A stretch of DNA of 64,000 nt from Rhodococcoides corynebacterioides (GCF_019834675.1 NZ_JABUBU010000005.1:1-64000), one strand, 5' to 3'. Positions 36,600-45,713 are shown, counted from the first letter of the stretch. Notes: generated by a model not told the origin, from the letters alone. Program-made: numbers and translations.

Positions 36600-38390
36600 T
36601 CAGAGCACCGACGGATCGAGGTCGAGCAGGGTGCGGTCGAGCGACGCCACGAGGTCGAACTGCGGACCGACCTTGGGCAGCTCGTATCGGAAGAAGTACT
36701 GCGCGGCGGCCCGCTTGCCGTCGTAGAACGCGCCGGTCTTCTCGCCCACGGCATTGAGCTGCTCGAGCCAGAGCCACGCGACCACCAGATGGCCGGTGGC
36801 CTCGAGGTAGGCCGTCGAGTTGGCCAGGGCCAGATCGGGATCGCCCTGACCCCAGACCGTTCCGGTGACCTCCACCAGTCGGTTCACCGCGGCGCGCAAC
36901 GCCTCGGCGTGGTCGCGGACGTCCTCGCCGGTGGAGGCGTCGAGGGTGGTGGTGATGGCCTCCACGAGCAGTTGCAGGCCGCGACCGTTCTGCGCCACCA
37001 CCTTGCGGCCGAGCAGGTCGAGACCCTGAATACCGTTGGTGCCCTCGTGGATCGGGTTCAACCGGTTGTCGCGGTAGAACTGCTCGACGTTGTAGTCGCG
37101 GGTGTAGCCGTATCCGCCGTGGACCTGGATGGCCAGGTTGTTCGCCTCGAGGCACCACTGCGAGGGCCACGCCTTGGCGATCGGCGTCAGCACGTCCAGC
37201 AGGAACCCCGCGCGCTCGGCGGCGTCGGGCTCGCCGGTGATCTGCTCGTCGACCAACCGCGAGCAGTACAGCCCCAGAGCCAGACCACCTTCGGCGTAGG
37301 ACTTCTGGGCGAGCAGCATGCGCCGGACGTCGGGATGGTCGACGATCGGCACCTGCGGAGCCGCCGGATCCTTGTCCCCCACCGGGCGACCCTGCGTGCG
37401 CTCCCGCGCGTACTCGAGCGAGTGCAGGTAACCCGTGTAGCCCAGGGCGGTCGCACCCATACCGACGCCGATGCGCGCCTCGTTCATCATCTTGAACATG
37501 TACGCCAGGCCCTTGTGCGGCTCGCCCACCAGATAGCCTGTCGCCCCGCCCTTCTCACCGAAGGCGAGCAGGGTGTTGGTGGTGCCGCGGTAGCCCATCT
37601 TGTGGTTCAGGCCGACCAGGTTCACGTCGTTCCGCTCGCCGAGCGAGCCGTCCTCGTTCACCAGGTGCTTCGGGACGACGAAGAGCGAGATGCCCTTCAC
37701 GCCTGCCGGCGCGTCGGGCAGCTTCGCCAAAACCAGGTGGACGATGTTCTCGCCCAGCTCGTGGTCGCCACCCGAGATCCACATCTTGGTCCCCGTGACC
37801 GAGTAGGTGCCGTCGTCACGCGGGGTGGCCTTGGTGGTGATGTAGGCCAGCGACGATCCCGCACCCGGCTCCGACAGACACATGGTGCCGTGAAACCGAC
37901 CCTCGAGCATGGGCCGGACGTACCGGTCGATCAGATCCTCGCCGCCGTACTCGATCAGCAGGTTGGCGTTGCCGATGGTGAGGAACGGGTAGGTGGCGGT
38001 GCCGGTGTTCGCGGCCTGAAACCACGCCAGCGACGCCTTCGACACCGTCGTCGGCAGCTGCATCCCGCCGAGCGACTCGTCGAACTGCCCGGCGATCAGG
38101 CCGGCCTCGGTGAAGACCTGCAGGGCCTTCTCGACCTCGGGGATGAGCACGACCTTGCCGTCGTCACCCACCCGCGGTTCGTTCGCGTCGGCCTTCTTGT
38201 TGTGCGGCGCGAAGTGCTTGACGGCGATCTGCTCGCTGAGCTCGAGCACCGCGTCGAAGGTCTCGCGCGAGTGCTCGGCGAACCGTTTGCGCTCGGTCAG
38301 GGATTCGACGTCGAGCCATTCGTAGAGCAGAAACTCGAGGTCCCGACGCGACAGGATCAGAGAGGCGGGAATATCGGCTGAGGACGACAT
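36600..38390 (-). CDS. Acyl-CoA dehydrogenase, long form with C-terminal domain
   Basis: A 596-residue FAD enzyme. The N-terminal helical and central domains carry the FAD signatures CLSEPGAGSSLAYITT (near 175) and KMWISGGDHEL. The C-terminal four-helix domain has HGGYGYTRDYNVEQFYRDNR. The catalytic Glu is in IHEGTNGIQGLDLLGR near 455, as in the FadE5/DmdC-type enzymes. An extra C-terminal dehydrogenase domain accounts for the length. The ATG giving MSSSADIPASL was preferred; the longer frame is implausible. It is monocistronic. Confidence 0.9.
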   Translation of the reverse strand: MSSSADIPASLILSRRDLEFLLYEWLDVESLTERKRFAEHSRETFDAVLELSEQIAVKHFAPHNKKADANEPRVGDDGKVVLIPEVEKALQVFTEAGLIAGQFDESLGGMQLPTTVSKASLAWFQAANTGTATYPFLTIGNANLLIEYGGEDLIDRYVRPMLEGRFHGTMCLSEPGAGSSLAYITTKATPRDDGTYSVTGTKMWISGGDHELGENIVHLVLAKLPDAPAGVKGISLFVVPKHLVNEDGSLGERNDVNLVGLNHKMGYRGTTNTLLAFGEKGGATGYLVGEPHKGLAYMFKMMNEARIGVGMGATALGYTGYLHSLEYARERTQGRPVGDKDPAAPQVPIVDHPDVRRMLLAQKSYAEGGLALGLYCSRLVDEQITGEPDAAERAGFLLDVLTPIAKAWPSQWCLEANNLAIQVHGGYGYTRDYNVEQFYRDNRLNPIHEGTNGIQGLDLLGRKVVAQNGRGLQLLVEAITTTLDASTGEDVRDHAEALRAAVNRLVEVTGTVWGQGDPDLALANSTAYLEATGHLVVAWLWLEQLNAVGEKTGAFYDGKRAAAQYFFRYELPKVGPQFDLVASLDRTLLDLDPSVL

Positions 38391-38422
38391 TCTTCCGAGG
38401 GTAGTACCGACGACCGCGCAGG

Positions 38423-39208
38423 TCAGTCGCCCGTCGGACCGAGCGAGATCCCCCGGCCGATGAGCCACAGCTCGGGATCGACGTGGGTGCCGTCCACCAC
38501 GGTCTCGAAATGGAGGTGCGGACCCGTCGAATCGCCCCGATTGCCCATGGTGGCGATCTGCTGACCGGCCGCCACCCGTTGTCCGGCGACCGCGACGAGA
38601 GTGTCGACGTGGCCGTAGATCGAGACCGTGCCGTCGTCGTGACGCACCCGGACCCACAGCCCGAATCCGCTGGCGGGGCCGGCCTCGATCACCTGCCCGT
38701 CCGCGACGGACACGATCGGGGTACCGATGGGGCCGGCGATGTCGATGCCCCGATGCATCGTTCCCCAGCGCGGGCCGAACGGCGAGGTGTAGGTGCCGCG
38801 GGCCGGCAGGGAGTAGGAGCCGATGCGCAGGCCCACCGCGGCCGGGGGCAACTCGGCGAGGCGCCGATCCTTCTCCGACGCGCTCGCGGCGGTGGCGAGC
38901 ACGGCCAGCGCTGCCGCGTACTCCTCCTCCGCGGTGGCGCGGTTGGCCTTCGCGATCTGACGCAGCGGTCCCAGATTGCGCTCGGACTCGACCAGGAACG
39001 ACGGGCGCAGGTCACCGGCCGCGACCGGCGCCGCCGCCGTCGGCTCGGTGGCCGGACCCGGGCGCGTCACCTGCACGACGAAGACCACCGCGGCGAGGAC
39101 CAGCACGATCGCCAGCGCCTGCACCGACACCGTGCGCACCGGAACGACCGGTCCCGACGCGGGCGGGTCACCCGACTCGACGGGGCGACGGGTGAGCAGC
39201 TGGACCAC
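38423..39208 (-). CDS. M23 family peptidase, membrane-anchored
   Basis: A 261-residue LytM-type protein. A hydrophobic anchor (about residues 26-46, VQALAIVLVLAAVVFVV) is followed by an Ala-rich coiled linker. The M23 domain has SPFGPRWGTMHRGIDIAG (first His and Asp ligands, near 165) and SIYGHVDTLVAV. It ends in GPHLHFETVVDG with the HxH pair near 237. All zinc and catalytic residues are present, so it may cleave peptidoglycan. The GTG giving MVQLLTRRPVE was chosen; further upstream the frame is Arg/Pro-rich noise. Confidence 0.87.
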   Translation of the reverse strand: MVQLLTRRPVESGDPPASGPVVPVRTVSVQALAIVLVLAAVVFVVQVTRPGPATEPTAAAPVAAGDLRPSFLVESERNLGPLRQIAKANRATAEEEYAAALAVLATAASASEKDRRLAELPPAAVGLRIGSYSLPARGTYTSPFGPRWGTMHRGIDIAGPIGTPIVSVADGQVIEAGPASGFGLWVRVRHDDGTVSIYGHVDTLVAVAGQRVAAGQQIATMGNRGDSTGPHLHFETVVDGTHVDPELWLIGRGISLGPTGD

Positions 39209-39291
39209 CGCTGGAACGGTACCGGTCGGTAGTGACCCTCGAGTCGGGTTTCGACCGAGCCTGCCCGCGCCCGTGCGATAGTTTGTCGACC

Positions 39292-40074
39292 GTGGCACAC
39301 AACGGCGCCGGCCCCCTGGCCGACGACACCTCCGGTCGCACGTCGGGCGCGCGCCTGGCCGCCGTCGTGGCGGCGGTGGGCGGCAGCGTGCGGGACGACG
39401 ACCATCTGGCGACACTTCTGCAGCGGACCGCCGAGTTGGCGCAGGACGCCGTCGGCGGCGCCTCGGCCTGCGGCATCAGCATCCTCTTCGGCGGCATGAC
39501 GTACACCGCCGTGCACACCGCGGACCTGACCCTGCGCGTCGACACGCACCAGTACGAGGTGGGCGAGGGCCCGTGCCTCGAGGCGGCGCGGACGGGCGAG
39601 ACGGTGCGCATGGGCATCGACGACGTCACCCGCCACTGGCCGGACTTCGCGCACCGTTCGGCGGGCGAGGGTGTCGCGTCCTTCCTGGCCGTGCCGCTGC
39701 GGGTCGACGGCGCCGACCTCGGCTCGATCAACCTGTACAGCACCGAGCCGGGCGCGTTCGACGCCGACGACGAGGCCGTCCTCCGGGTCATCACCGAGAC
39801 CGTGGCCACCGCGATCGGCGACTACGCGCGCGTGCGCAGCGCGCGCGAGGTGGCGACGGGACTGCGGGACGCGCTCGATCACCGGGCCCCCATCGAGCAG
39901 GCGAAGGGCATTCTCATGGCGCTGCACGGCGTCGACGAGGACGAGGCGTTCGCGATGCTGTCGCGCGACTCGCAACACCGCAACCGCAAGCTGCGCGACA
40001 TCGCCCGCGAGTTCGTCGACAAGGTGTCCGGCGACCAGGTGTCCGGCGACGGGGACTCGGCCGCGCCGAGCTGA
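39292..40074 (+). CDS. GAF and ANTAR domain protein
   Basis: A 260-residue regulator with a GAF domain at about 20-180, including GEGPCLEAARTGETVRM. A C-terminal ANTAR domain (about 195-245) reads RAPIEQAKGILMALHGVDED. ANTAR proteins bind paired hairpins in RNA and prevent termination. In mycobacteria such proteins act on lipid and redox genes; that is family knowledge. The start is a GTG divergent from the M23 peptidase. No target hairpins were found beside it. Confidence 0.88.
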   Translation: MAHNGAGPLADDTSGRTSGARLAAVVAAVGGSVRDDDHLATLLQRTAELAQDAVGGASACGISILFGGMTYTAVHTADLTLRVDTHQYEVGEGPCLEAARTGETVRMGIDDVTRHWPDFAHRSAGEGVASFLAVPLRVDGADLGSINLYSTEPGAFDADDEAVLRVITETVATAIGDYARVRSAREVATGLRDALDHRAPIEQAKGILMALHGVDEDEAFAMLSRDSQHRNRKLRDIAREFVDKVSGDQVSGDGDSAAPS

Positions 40075-40079
40075 TCCGC

Positions 40080-40814
40080 TCAGGAAGCCGCGCGGCACCC
40101 GTCCGCCCGCGGCACTCCGAGCGCGGCCACCTCCGCGGCCAGCCGCTCTCCCATCGCGCGGTGCCCCGCCGCGTTCGGGTGGATGCCGTCGGCCACGTAG
40201 TCGGTGGTCCAGTCCAACCACCGGGCGCCGGCGGGGTCGACGAACGGCACCCCCGCGGACCGGGTGACCTCGGCGAGGATCGTGCGGATACGCCCGATGT
40301 TCTCGTGCCGGGCCGCCGGCGCGTCCGTCGGCCCCACGACGACGACGCGAGCGCGCGGCACGATCACCGCGAGGGCCGCGTACATCGCGGTCGCCGCGGC
40401 TCGCAGACCGTCGTCGCCGACGTCGTTGCCGCTGCCCTGCACCACGACGACGTCGGGATTCGACGCGGCCACCGCGGCCAGGCGGGTCGGGTCGGTGAAC
40501 GGGACGGTGCCGGGGAAGCGCACCCGCGCGTATCCGGTGCCCGACGACGCCACCAGCGTCGGCGTCCAACAACCGCGTGCGGCGGCCGCGTACGCGTAGC
40601 CGCCGGTCGGGGCGTCGGCTCCGACCCCGGCGGCGAAGGAGTCGCCGACGACGGTCACGCGGAGCGGAGCGGCTCGGTTCTCGGCCGCGGCCACGTAGTG
40701 GTGACGCGGCGGGACCTCCCCGCGCAGGGTGGTGACGAGGACGGCCGCCGCGATCACGGCGACGATCGTCAGCGCGAGCGCGACCGACCGGATCGGGCGG
40801 TGGCGAGTGGGCAC
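40080..40814 (-). CDS. SGNH/GDSL hydrolase, exported
   Basis: A 244-residue esterase-like enzyme. An N-terminal hydrophobic anchor (about residues 8-28) precedes VTVVGDSFAAGVGAD, the GDS nucleophile block near 54. SGND supplies the oxyanion Asn, and the Asp/His pair is in VADGIHPNAAGH near 215. The GTG giving MPTRHRPIRS has TACGAT at -13 to -8 and could be leaderless. A TTG seven codons earlier is the alternative. The product probably works outside the membrane. Confidence 0.83.
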   Translation of the reverse strand: MPTRHRPIRSVALALTIVAVIAAAVLVTTLRGEVPPRHHYVAAAENRAAPLRVTVVGDSFAAGVGADAPTGGYAYAAAARGCWTPTLVASSGTGYARVRFPGTVPFTDPTRLAAVAASNPDVVVVQGSGNDVGDDGLRAAATAMYAALAVIVPRARVVVVGPTDAPAARHENIGRIRTILAEVTRSAGVPFVDPAGARWLDWTTDYVADGIHPNAAGHRAMGERLAAEVAALGVPRADGCRAAS

Positions 40815-40866
40815 GTCGATGATCGTAGAGACCAACCGGACGCCGCCGCCCGCGTTTCGCGTGCGA

Positions 40867-41640
40867 TCAGCTCGCGCTCCACCCGCCGTCCATGACGTAG
40901 GAGGTCCCGGTGACCATCGAGGCCTCGTCGGAGACGAGGAACCCCACCAGCGCCGCCACCTCGGCGGGCTCGACGAGCCGCTTCACGGCACTCTCGGCGA
41001 GCAGCACGCGCTCCAACACCTCGTCCTCGCCGATACCGTGCACTCGGGCCTGATCGGCGATCTGCTTCTCCACCAACGGGGTTCGCACGTACCCGGGGTT
41101 GACGCAGTTGCTGCGCACGCCGCGCTCCGCGCCCTCGAGCGCGGTCACCTTCGACAGGCCCTCCAGCGCGTGCTTGGCGGTGACGTACGCGCTCTTGTTG
41201 GCCGAGGCGCGGATGCCGTGGACCGACGACATGTTGACGATCCGTCCGTAGCCGGACGCGTACATGTGGGGCAGGGCGGCGCGGATCAGCAGGAACGGCG
41301 CCTCGACCATGAGGGTGAGGATCCGCCGGAACGCCGCCGGGTCGAACTCGTCGATCGGCGAGACGTGTTGGATCCCGGCGTTGTTCACCAGGATGTCCGT
41401 CTCGAGTCGGAGGTCGGCCAGGGCGTCGACGTCGGTGAGGTCCACCGTCCAGGCCCGGCCGCCGATCTCGGTGGCGACGCGCTCCGCGGCCTCGCCGTCG
41501 AAGTCCGCCACCGTCACCTCGGCGCCGCGTCCGGCCAGGGTCGCGGCGACCGCGGCGCCGATGCCGCTCGCCCCGCCCGTGACCAGGGCCGTCCGGCCGG
41601 TCAGATCCATGGTGCCGGGTCGCGTCGCGTCGTCGCTCAT
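40867..41640 (-). CDS. Short-chain dehydrogenase, 3-hydroxybutyrate dehydrogenase-like
   Basis: The 257-residue SDR has VTGGASGIGAAVA (cofactor turn) and VNNAGIQHVSPIDEF near residue 88, typical of D-3-hydroxybutyrate dehydrogenases. The catalytic Ser-Tyr-Lys set is in VNMSSVHGI and SAYVTAKHALEG near 152-156. VNPGYVRTPLVEKQI near 184 is the usual substrate loop. It ends DGGWSAS. It is divergent from the DUF2231 gene. Substrate assignment rests on the family pattern only. Confidence 0.85.
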   Translation of the reverse strand: MSDDATRPGTMDLTGRTALVTGGASGIGAAVAATLAGRGAEVTVADFDGEAAERVATEIGGRAWTVDLTDVDALADLRLETDILVNNAGIQHVSPIDEFDPAAFRRILTLMVEAPFLLIRAALPHMYASGYGRIVNMSSVHGIRASANKSAYVTAKHALEGLSKVTALEGAERGVRSNCVNPGYVRTPLVEKQIADQARVHGIGEDEVLERVLLAESAVKRLVEPAEVAALVGFLVSDEASMVTGTSYVMDGGWSAS

Positions 41641-41715
41641 GCGGTTCAGTGTCGGTGGACGACGCCGGGGTGTCGATGACGCCTTCCGCACCCGCGGCCT
41701 GCTTTTCTGCACACC

Positions 41716-41740
41716 CGGTTACGGTTCCCGGACCCGGGTA
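41716..41740 (+). promoter_or_regulatory. SigB/SigF-like promoter for the DUF2231 gene
   Basis: CGGTTAC and GGGTAA stand 15 bp apart, resembling the GTTT-N15-GGGTA pattern of actinobacterial alternative sigma factors of the SigB/SigF group. The ATG of the DUF2231 gene begins 10 bp after GGGTA, so the message would be nearly leaderless. The same two boxes also form an imperfect inverted repeat, so a regulator site cannot be excluded. Confidence 0.4.
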
Positions 41741-41750
41741 ACCGCGTGAC

Positions 41751-42359
41751 ATGGATCTCACTGCGCTGTTCCGACCGTTCGAGAAGGCGTCGCTGCTCGA
41801 CCGGGTGAGCGACCCCGTCGCCGCCCGCCTGCGCTCGGTACTGTCCGACACTCCCGTCGACGGTCTGCTGCGCGGCACGTTCGTGGGACACCCGATGCAT
41901 CCGATCATGGCGTACTCGTCGGTGGGCCTGTGGAGCAGCGCGGTGCTGCTCGACGTCACCGGACGCAGTCCCGACGCCGCCCGCACCCTCCTCGGCGCCG
42001 GCCTGCTGACGGCCCCGACCGCCCTGGTGACGGGCTGGGCCACCTGGTCCACGCTCACCCGCGAGCAACGGCGCGTCGGGTTGGTCCACGCGAGCACCAA
42101 CGCCGTGGCCCTGGGCCTGTTCGCGGCGTCGTACAAGCGTCGGGTGGCGGCCGTGCCCGTGACCTCCGCCGCTCCCGCTGCTCCCGCCGCCCCCGCCGTC
42201 CCCGCTGCTCCCGACGCCACGGCCGCCCCCGACGCCACCGCGAAGGCCCTCGCGTTGGCCGGGTTCGCGGTGGCCGGTCTCGGCGGCGCCCTGGGGGGTC
42301 ACCTCGGCTACAACATGGGTGCCGGAGTCTCCACTCGCGCCGTGGCGGCCGGGGTATGA
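41751..42359 (+). CDS. DUF2231 membrane protein
   Basis: The 202 residues contain the family signature GHPMHPIMAYSSVGLW near residue 47. Hydrophobic helices lie at about 52-70, 80-100 and 110-130, with a last one at about 165-185 after an Ala/Pro-rich spacer (APAAPAAPAVPAAP). The next small gene overlaps its stop by ATGA. DUF2231 proteins are often in stress or redox clusters; the function is unknown. Confidence 0.8.
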   Translation: MDLTALFRPFEKASLLDRVSDPVAARLRSVLSDTPVDGLLRGTFVGHPMHPIMAYSSVGLWSSAVLLDVTGRSPDAARTLLGAGLLTAPTALVTGWATWSTLTREQRRVGLVHASTNAVALGLFAASYKRRVAAVPVTSAAPAAPAAPAVPAAPDATAAPDATAKALALAGFAVAGLGGALGGHLGYNMGAGVSTRAVAAGV

Positions 42360-42529
42360 GCGCCGCCTTCGAGGACCTGTGGGAGCGCGGAGTCACCGCC
42401 GAGGGTGCCCGCCGCTTCGCGGACGGCAGTGCGGAGAACCTCGATCCCGACGCGCTGGCCGCCCTCACCGAGGCGAACCTGTCCGAATCGGATCTGCACG
42501 ACTACGTCACGTGGGCGGCCGGTCGATAG
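42356..42529 (+). CDS. Small conserved-looking protein (57 aa)
   Basis: It starts MSAAFEDLWERGVTAEG inside the stop of the DUF2231 gene and ends TWAAGR. It is acidic and helical, with NLSESDLHDYVTWA near the end. Coupling to the membrane protein gene is the main evidence. Its last 23 bp overlap the end of the convergent deacetylase gene. I do not recognise the family. Confidence 0.6.
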   Translation: MSAAFEDLWERGVTAEGARRFADGSAENLDPDALAALTEANLSESDLHDYVTWAAGR

Positions 42530-43382
42530 TGCGGTAGTGGTCGGCGATGTCGCCCGGCGTCGTCAACCACACCCCGGCCGTCTCCGCCACGTGATGCAGC
42601 GCGCGGCGGAAGTGCCGCAGCCGATCCGGCTGCCCTGTGAGGAACGTGTGGGTCGAGATCGACAGGACCACCGACTGCTGACGGGACTGCTCGGCGAGCT
42701 CGTCGACGGTGTCGACGATGCGGTCGGCGAAGTCGCGACCGGTGCCGTGGTGGTGCACGATCACCGGCAGGTCGTTGATCTCGTGGGGATACGGGACCGA
42801 CAGGATCGGTCGGGACCGGGTGCGCAGCCACACCGGGCGATCGTCGATCGGCCAGTCCAGAGTGTAGTCGAAACCGTTCTCCGCCAACAGATCCTCGGTC
42901 ACCGCACTCGGCGCGGCGCCGGGGCTCATCCAGCCCCGCGGCGGGGCTCCCTCGTGCCGCTCGATCACCGCGCGGACGTGCTCGACGGTGCGCCGCTCCT
43001 CGTCCTCGTCCTGCGCCACCGGGATGCGCGAGTTGGTGCGGCCGTGGGCGACCACCTCGCCGCCGAGCACCCGGAGCGCCTCGACCACCTGCGGGGCGTG
43101 GTCGTAGATCTCGGCGTTCACCAGCACTGTGGGCCTGATACCGACCTCGCGCAGAGTGTCCGCGAGCCGGAACACGCCCACTCGGTTGCCCCACTCGCGC
43201 CACGCCCAGTTGTACGTGTCCGGCGACTGCCCGCCGGGCGTGTATCCCAGATCGGTGGCGCCGTAGGCGAAGTGCTCGCAGTTCACCGCGACGTACACCG
43301 CCAGCGTGGCGCCGCCCGGCCAGGTGAACTGCGCGCGCTCGGTGATCGGGGCGTAGTCGAACCGGTCGTGGGACGGCAGCAT
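42507..43382 (-). CDS. Polysaccharide deacetylase family protein
   Basis: The 291-residue protein resembles the PuuE/allantoinase-like branch of NodB-type hydrolases. It has an opening FDYAPITERAQFTWPGG and WREWGNRVGVFRLADTLRE near 62. The metal-site equivalents are in VVAHGRTNSR (about residue 113), and SISTHTFLTGQPDR near 243 closes the site. The Asp usually found early is replaced by NAEIYDH. The ATG follows the stop of the 191-residue gene by one base, so the two are coupled. Confidence 0.8.
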   Translation of the reverse strand: MLPSHDRFDYAPITERAQFTWPGGATLAVYVAVNCEHFAYGATDLGYTPGGQSPDTYNWAWREWGNRVGVFRLADTLREVGIRPTVLVNAEIYDHAPQVVEALRVLGGEVVAHGRTNSRIPVAQDEDEERRTVEHVRAVIERHEGAPPRGWMSPGAAPSAVTEDLLAENGFDYTLDWPIDDRPVWLRTRSRPILSVPYPHEINDLPVIVHHHGTGRDFADRIVDTVDELAEQSRQQSVVLSISTHTFLTGQPDRLRHFRRALHHVAETAGVWLTTPGDIADHYRTIDRPPT

Positions 43383-43383
43383 C

Positions 43384-43959
43384 TCACTCACCCCGCGCCG
43401 CGGCGATGGAGGACCGCAGGCCCTCGAAGTAGGGGTCGAGGTCGGCGGCGACCAGCGTCGCGTCGTCGATCGAGGTGTGACGGCCTTCCAGAACCAGGCC
43501 AAGCCCGTCGTGCGTCCCCCACGCCCACCACCGGTCCTCACCGCCCCGAACGTCGAGCCGCACCACTGCACCGTCCACGGAGACCTCCGCGGTCCGGGTC
43601 GGCGCCTCCTCGATGGACTGCCGCCGGCGGCGGTACTCCGGTGACATCGGCGTCAGGCCGACGGCCGCGAGCATCGTCGACATCGCCTTCCTCGCAGGGT
43701 CTTTCGTGGTGGTGACGACGTCGAGGAACGGCGCCGAGACGTCGTCTCCCGACTCGAGTTCGGATTCGAGCTCGCCGTGCCGCAGGGTCACCGTCGTCAG
43801 GACGTCGTTCTCGCGCTCCCAGGGACCGAGCACGCGCGGGCCGGTCCAGTCCCGCAGTGCGAACGTCGGGAAGGTCCGCGCTTCCGCCCGGAGCCGGTCC
43901 TCGATGGCACGCTGCATGGTCCAGAACTCGTCCGTGGTCAGGTGGCCGGTCGGGTACAT
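43384..43959 (-). CDS. Hypothetical protein (191 aa)
   Basis: I do not recognise the family. The protein is soluble, acidic and Trp-containing, with FALRDWTGPRVLGPWE near 35 and GGEDRWWAWGTHDGLGLVLEGR near 135-156. It lacks signal or membrane segments. It is directly upstream of, and almost touching, the deacetylase gene. That contact is the only functional hint. Confidence 0.65.
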   Translation of the reverse strand: MYPTGHLTTDEFWTMQRAIEDRLRAEARTFPTFALRDWTGPRVLGPWERENDVLTTVTLRHGELESELESGDDVSAPFLDVVTTTKDPARKAMSTMLAAVGLTPMSPEYRRRRQSIEEAPTRTAEVSVDGAVVRLDVRGGEDRWWAWGTHDGLGLVLEGRHTSIDDATLVAADLDPYFEGLRSSIAAARGE

Positions 43960-44101
43960 GCGGTGGGGATGCCCGGGATGCTGCGCCGGCTAACCCCGGT
44001 GGGCACACACCCGGCACGCCCGCGACGAGTTTTCCTCGCCGCCGCGGTCTACTTTCTCGAGCGTTCCATTCGGGGACGCCGGACATCGTTCGGGAGACAC
44101 C

Positions 44102-44524
44102 ATGACGCGCATGCTGTTCGTCAACACCTACGTCGAGGACGTGGCCGCGAGCCGCAGCTTCTTCGGCGCCCTGGGGTTCGCGTTCGACGAGACCTTCTCG
44201 GACGAGAACACCGCGAGCATGATCGTGAACGACGCCACCACGGTGATGCTGCTGGCGCGGCCGAAGTTCCAGGAGTTCATCCTCGACGAGATGACGGACA
44301 CGAGCCGGAGCCGAGAGATGTTGCTGGCGGTGTCGGCGGACAGCCGCGAGGCCGTGGACACCCTCGCGGACACGGCGCTGCGCCACGGCGGCAGCGCCTG
44401 GACCGACCCGCAGGATCACGGGTTCATGTACGGGCGGTCCTTCCGCGACCTCGACGGCCACGTGTGGGAGGTCATCTGGATGGACCCGGCCGTCGTCGCC
44501 GGTGACGGCCCGCCCGACATGTGA
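44102..44524 (+). CDS. VOC superfamily protein (glyoxalase/bleomycin resistance fold)
   Basis: A 140-residue vicinal oxygen chelate protein with two beta-alpha-beta-beta-beta halves. The opening is MLFVNTYVEDVAASRSFFGAL and the C-terminal block FRDLDGHVWEVIWMDP carries the metal-ligand Glu position. Such proteins from actinobacteria are often labelled glyoxalase or lactoylglutathione lyase without biochemical support. GGGAGA precedes the ATG. It stands alone. Confidence 0.85.
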   Translation: MTRMLFVNTYVEDVAASRSFFGALGFAFDETFSDENTASMIVNDATTVMLLARPKFQEFILDEMTDTSRSREMLLAVSADSREAVDTLADTALRHGGSAWTDPQDHGFMYGRSFRDLDGHVWEVIWMDPAVVAGDGPPDM

Positions 44525-44613
44525 GCACCCACGCGAGTTCCGCCACACGATCGGACACGTATCCGCGAGATCGCGGGATGCGACCTGATGGTGTGGGGGA
44601 ACTCGCGCACCCG

Positions 44614-45258
44614 TCAGCCGAGGACGTGCTCGCCGAAGATCAGCCCGCGGACCACCCACGTCAGGTCGTCCATCGTGCGCTGCTCACCGGCTGTCCAGGT
44701 GTGGGGGCACGCATGCCACGCGGTGAGGGCCCCGACCGCACGGTCGTCGGCGTCGCGCAGCGGATGCGCGAGGTAGGACCCGACCGCCCCGCCGACCACC
44801 GCGGGGTGCGTGGCGATGCGCGCGTCCGAGGCCGCGTCGTGCACGACCCACGACCCGGCACCCGACTCGATCACCTGCGCGGCCAGGGAATCCTCGAGCG
44901 ACGCCTCCCGTGAGTCCGCGAACGCCGGCGCCAGGCCGATCGCGCCGAGGTAGAACACGCGGTCTCGGTCGACGAGCACGATGGCGGCGGACGGCACCCG
45001 CAGGGACTCGACGGTGATCGAGACGGCCCGCTCGAACACCGGCGCCCGCGGCGAGTCGAGCAGTCCCGTCCGCCACACCGAGCGCAGCCGGTTCGGATCT
45101 CGCACCCGGCGTCCCGCCTCGGTGGGCCCGGCCGGAGTGCGCAGCAACCGGGCCAGCACGGTGTCGTGGATGTACTGCTCGGGCGTCTGGCCGGCGGCGC
45201 GAGCCTGGTCCGCGAGCAGCGCGGCCATTTCGTCGTCGAAGTGCGGGTCGCGCGCCAT
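44614..45258 (-). CDS. GAF domain protein
   Basis: A 214-residue protein with a short helical N-terminus (DDEMAALLADQARA) and one GAF domain at about 75-205 (VPSAAIVLVDRDRVFYLGA and VGSYLAHPLRDADD). No ANTAR, kinase or HTH output domain is attached. The ATG start is internal to a longer Arg-rich frame that looks like shadow. It is transcribed toward the VOC gene. The ligand is unknown. Confidence 0.75.
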   Translation of the reverse strand: MARDPHFDDEMAALLADQARAAGQTPEQYIHDTVLARLLRTPAGPTEAGRRVRDPNRLRSVWRTGLLDSPRAPVFERAVSITVESLRVPSAAIVLVDRDRVFYLGAIGLAPAFADSREASLEDSLAAQVIESGAGSWVVHDAASDARIATHPAVVGGAVGSYLAHPLRDADDRAVGALTAWHACPHTWTAGEQRTMDDLTWVVRGLIFGEHVLG

Positions 45259-45302
45259 GCGACGACCGTAACCCGCCGACGGGTGTTGCGGCGGTGACCT
45301 GC

Positions 45303-45713
45303 CTAGTCGACGGCGGTGACCACGTCCACGTCGTACGCGGCGGACGGCGCGCCGAGGATCGCCGAGAGGGTCGTCGCCGCCACATCGACGGTGCGTCGGT
45401 GGACCGGACGGCGAACCGTGACACGCGTGCCGCAACATCGGTGGCCCTCGGTGTAGAGCTCGAGGGCCACCACCTCCGTTCCGGCGGCGATCAGTGCGCG
45501 CACCAGCGCGGTGCGCACCACCACGTCGGTGATGCGCAGGGTGTCCGCGCCCGCCGCCGTCGGGAACACGGAGTCGAGCGGCCACGCCCGCACCCCGACG
45601 CCGCGCACCCGGGAGATCGCGCGATCGGTGACGTCGATCCACCTCGACGGCCGGTCGCCGCGGCGCCGAACCGCGTCGGCGGCGCGGTCGGCCGGTCCGC
45701 CGCTGCGCGTCAC
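45303..45713 (-). CDS. Hypothetical protein coupled to a sigma factor gene (136 aa)
   Basis: The GTG start overlaps the sigma factor stop (GTGA). The product is basic at the N-terminus, then has two predicted alpha/beta stretches: RITDVVVRTALVRALIAAG and CGTRVTVRRPVHRRTVDV. A Cys pair sits in EGHRCCGTR. No membrane helix is visible, so it does not look like a classical anti-sigma factor, although its position is where one would be expected. The family is not recognised. Confidence 0.6.
   Translation of the reverse strand: MTRSGGPADRAADAVRRRGDRPSRWIDVTDRAISRVRGVGVRAWPLDSVFPTAAGADTLRITDVVVRTALVRALIAAGTEVVALELYTEGHRCCGTRVTVRRPVHRRTVDVAATTLSAILGAPSAAYDVDVVTAVD

Noticed and set aside
42507-42529. 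Overlap of the 57-residue gene with the deacetylase 3' end taken as an annotation error
   Set aside because: The two genes are convergent, and both frames have independent support (ATGA coupling; family motifs). A 23-bp tail-to-tail overlap is acceptable.
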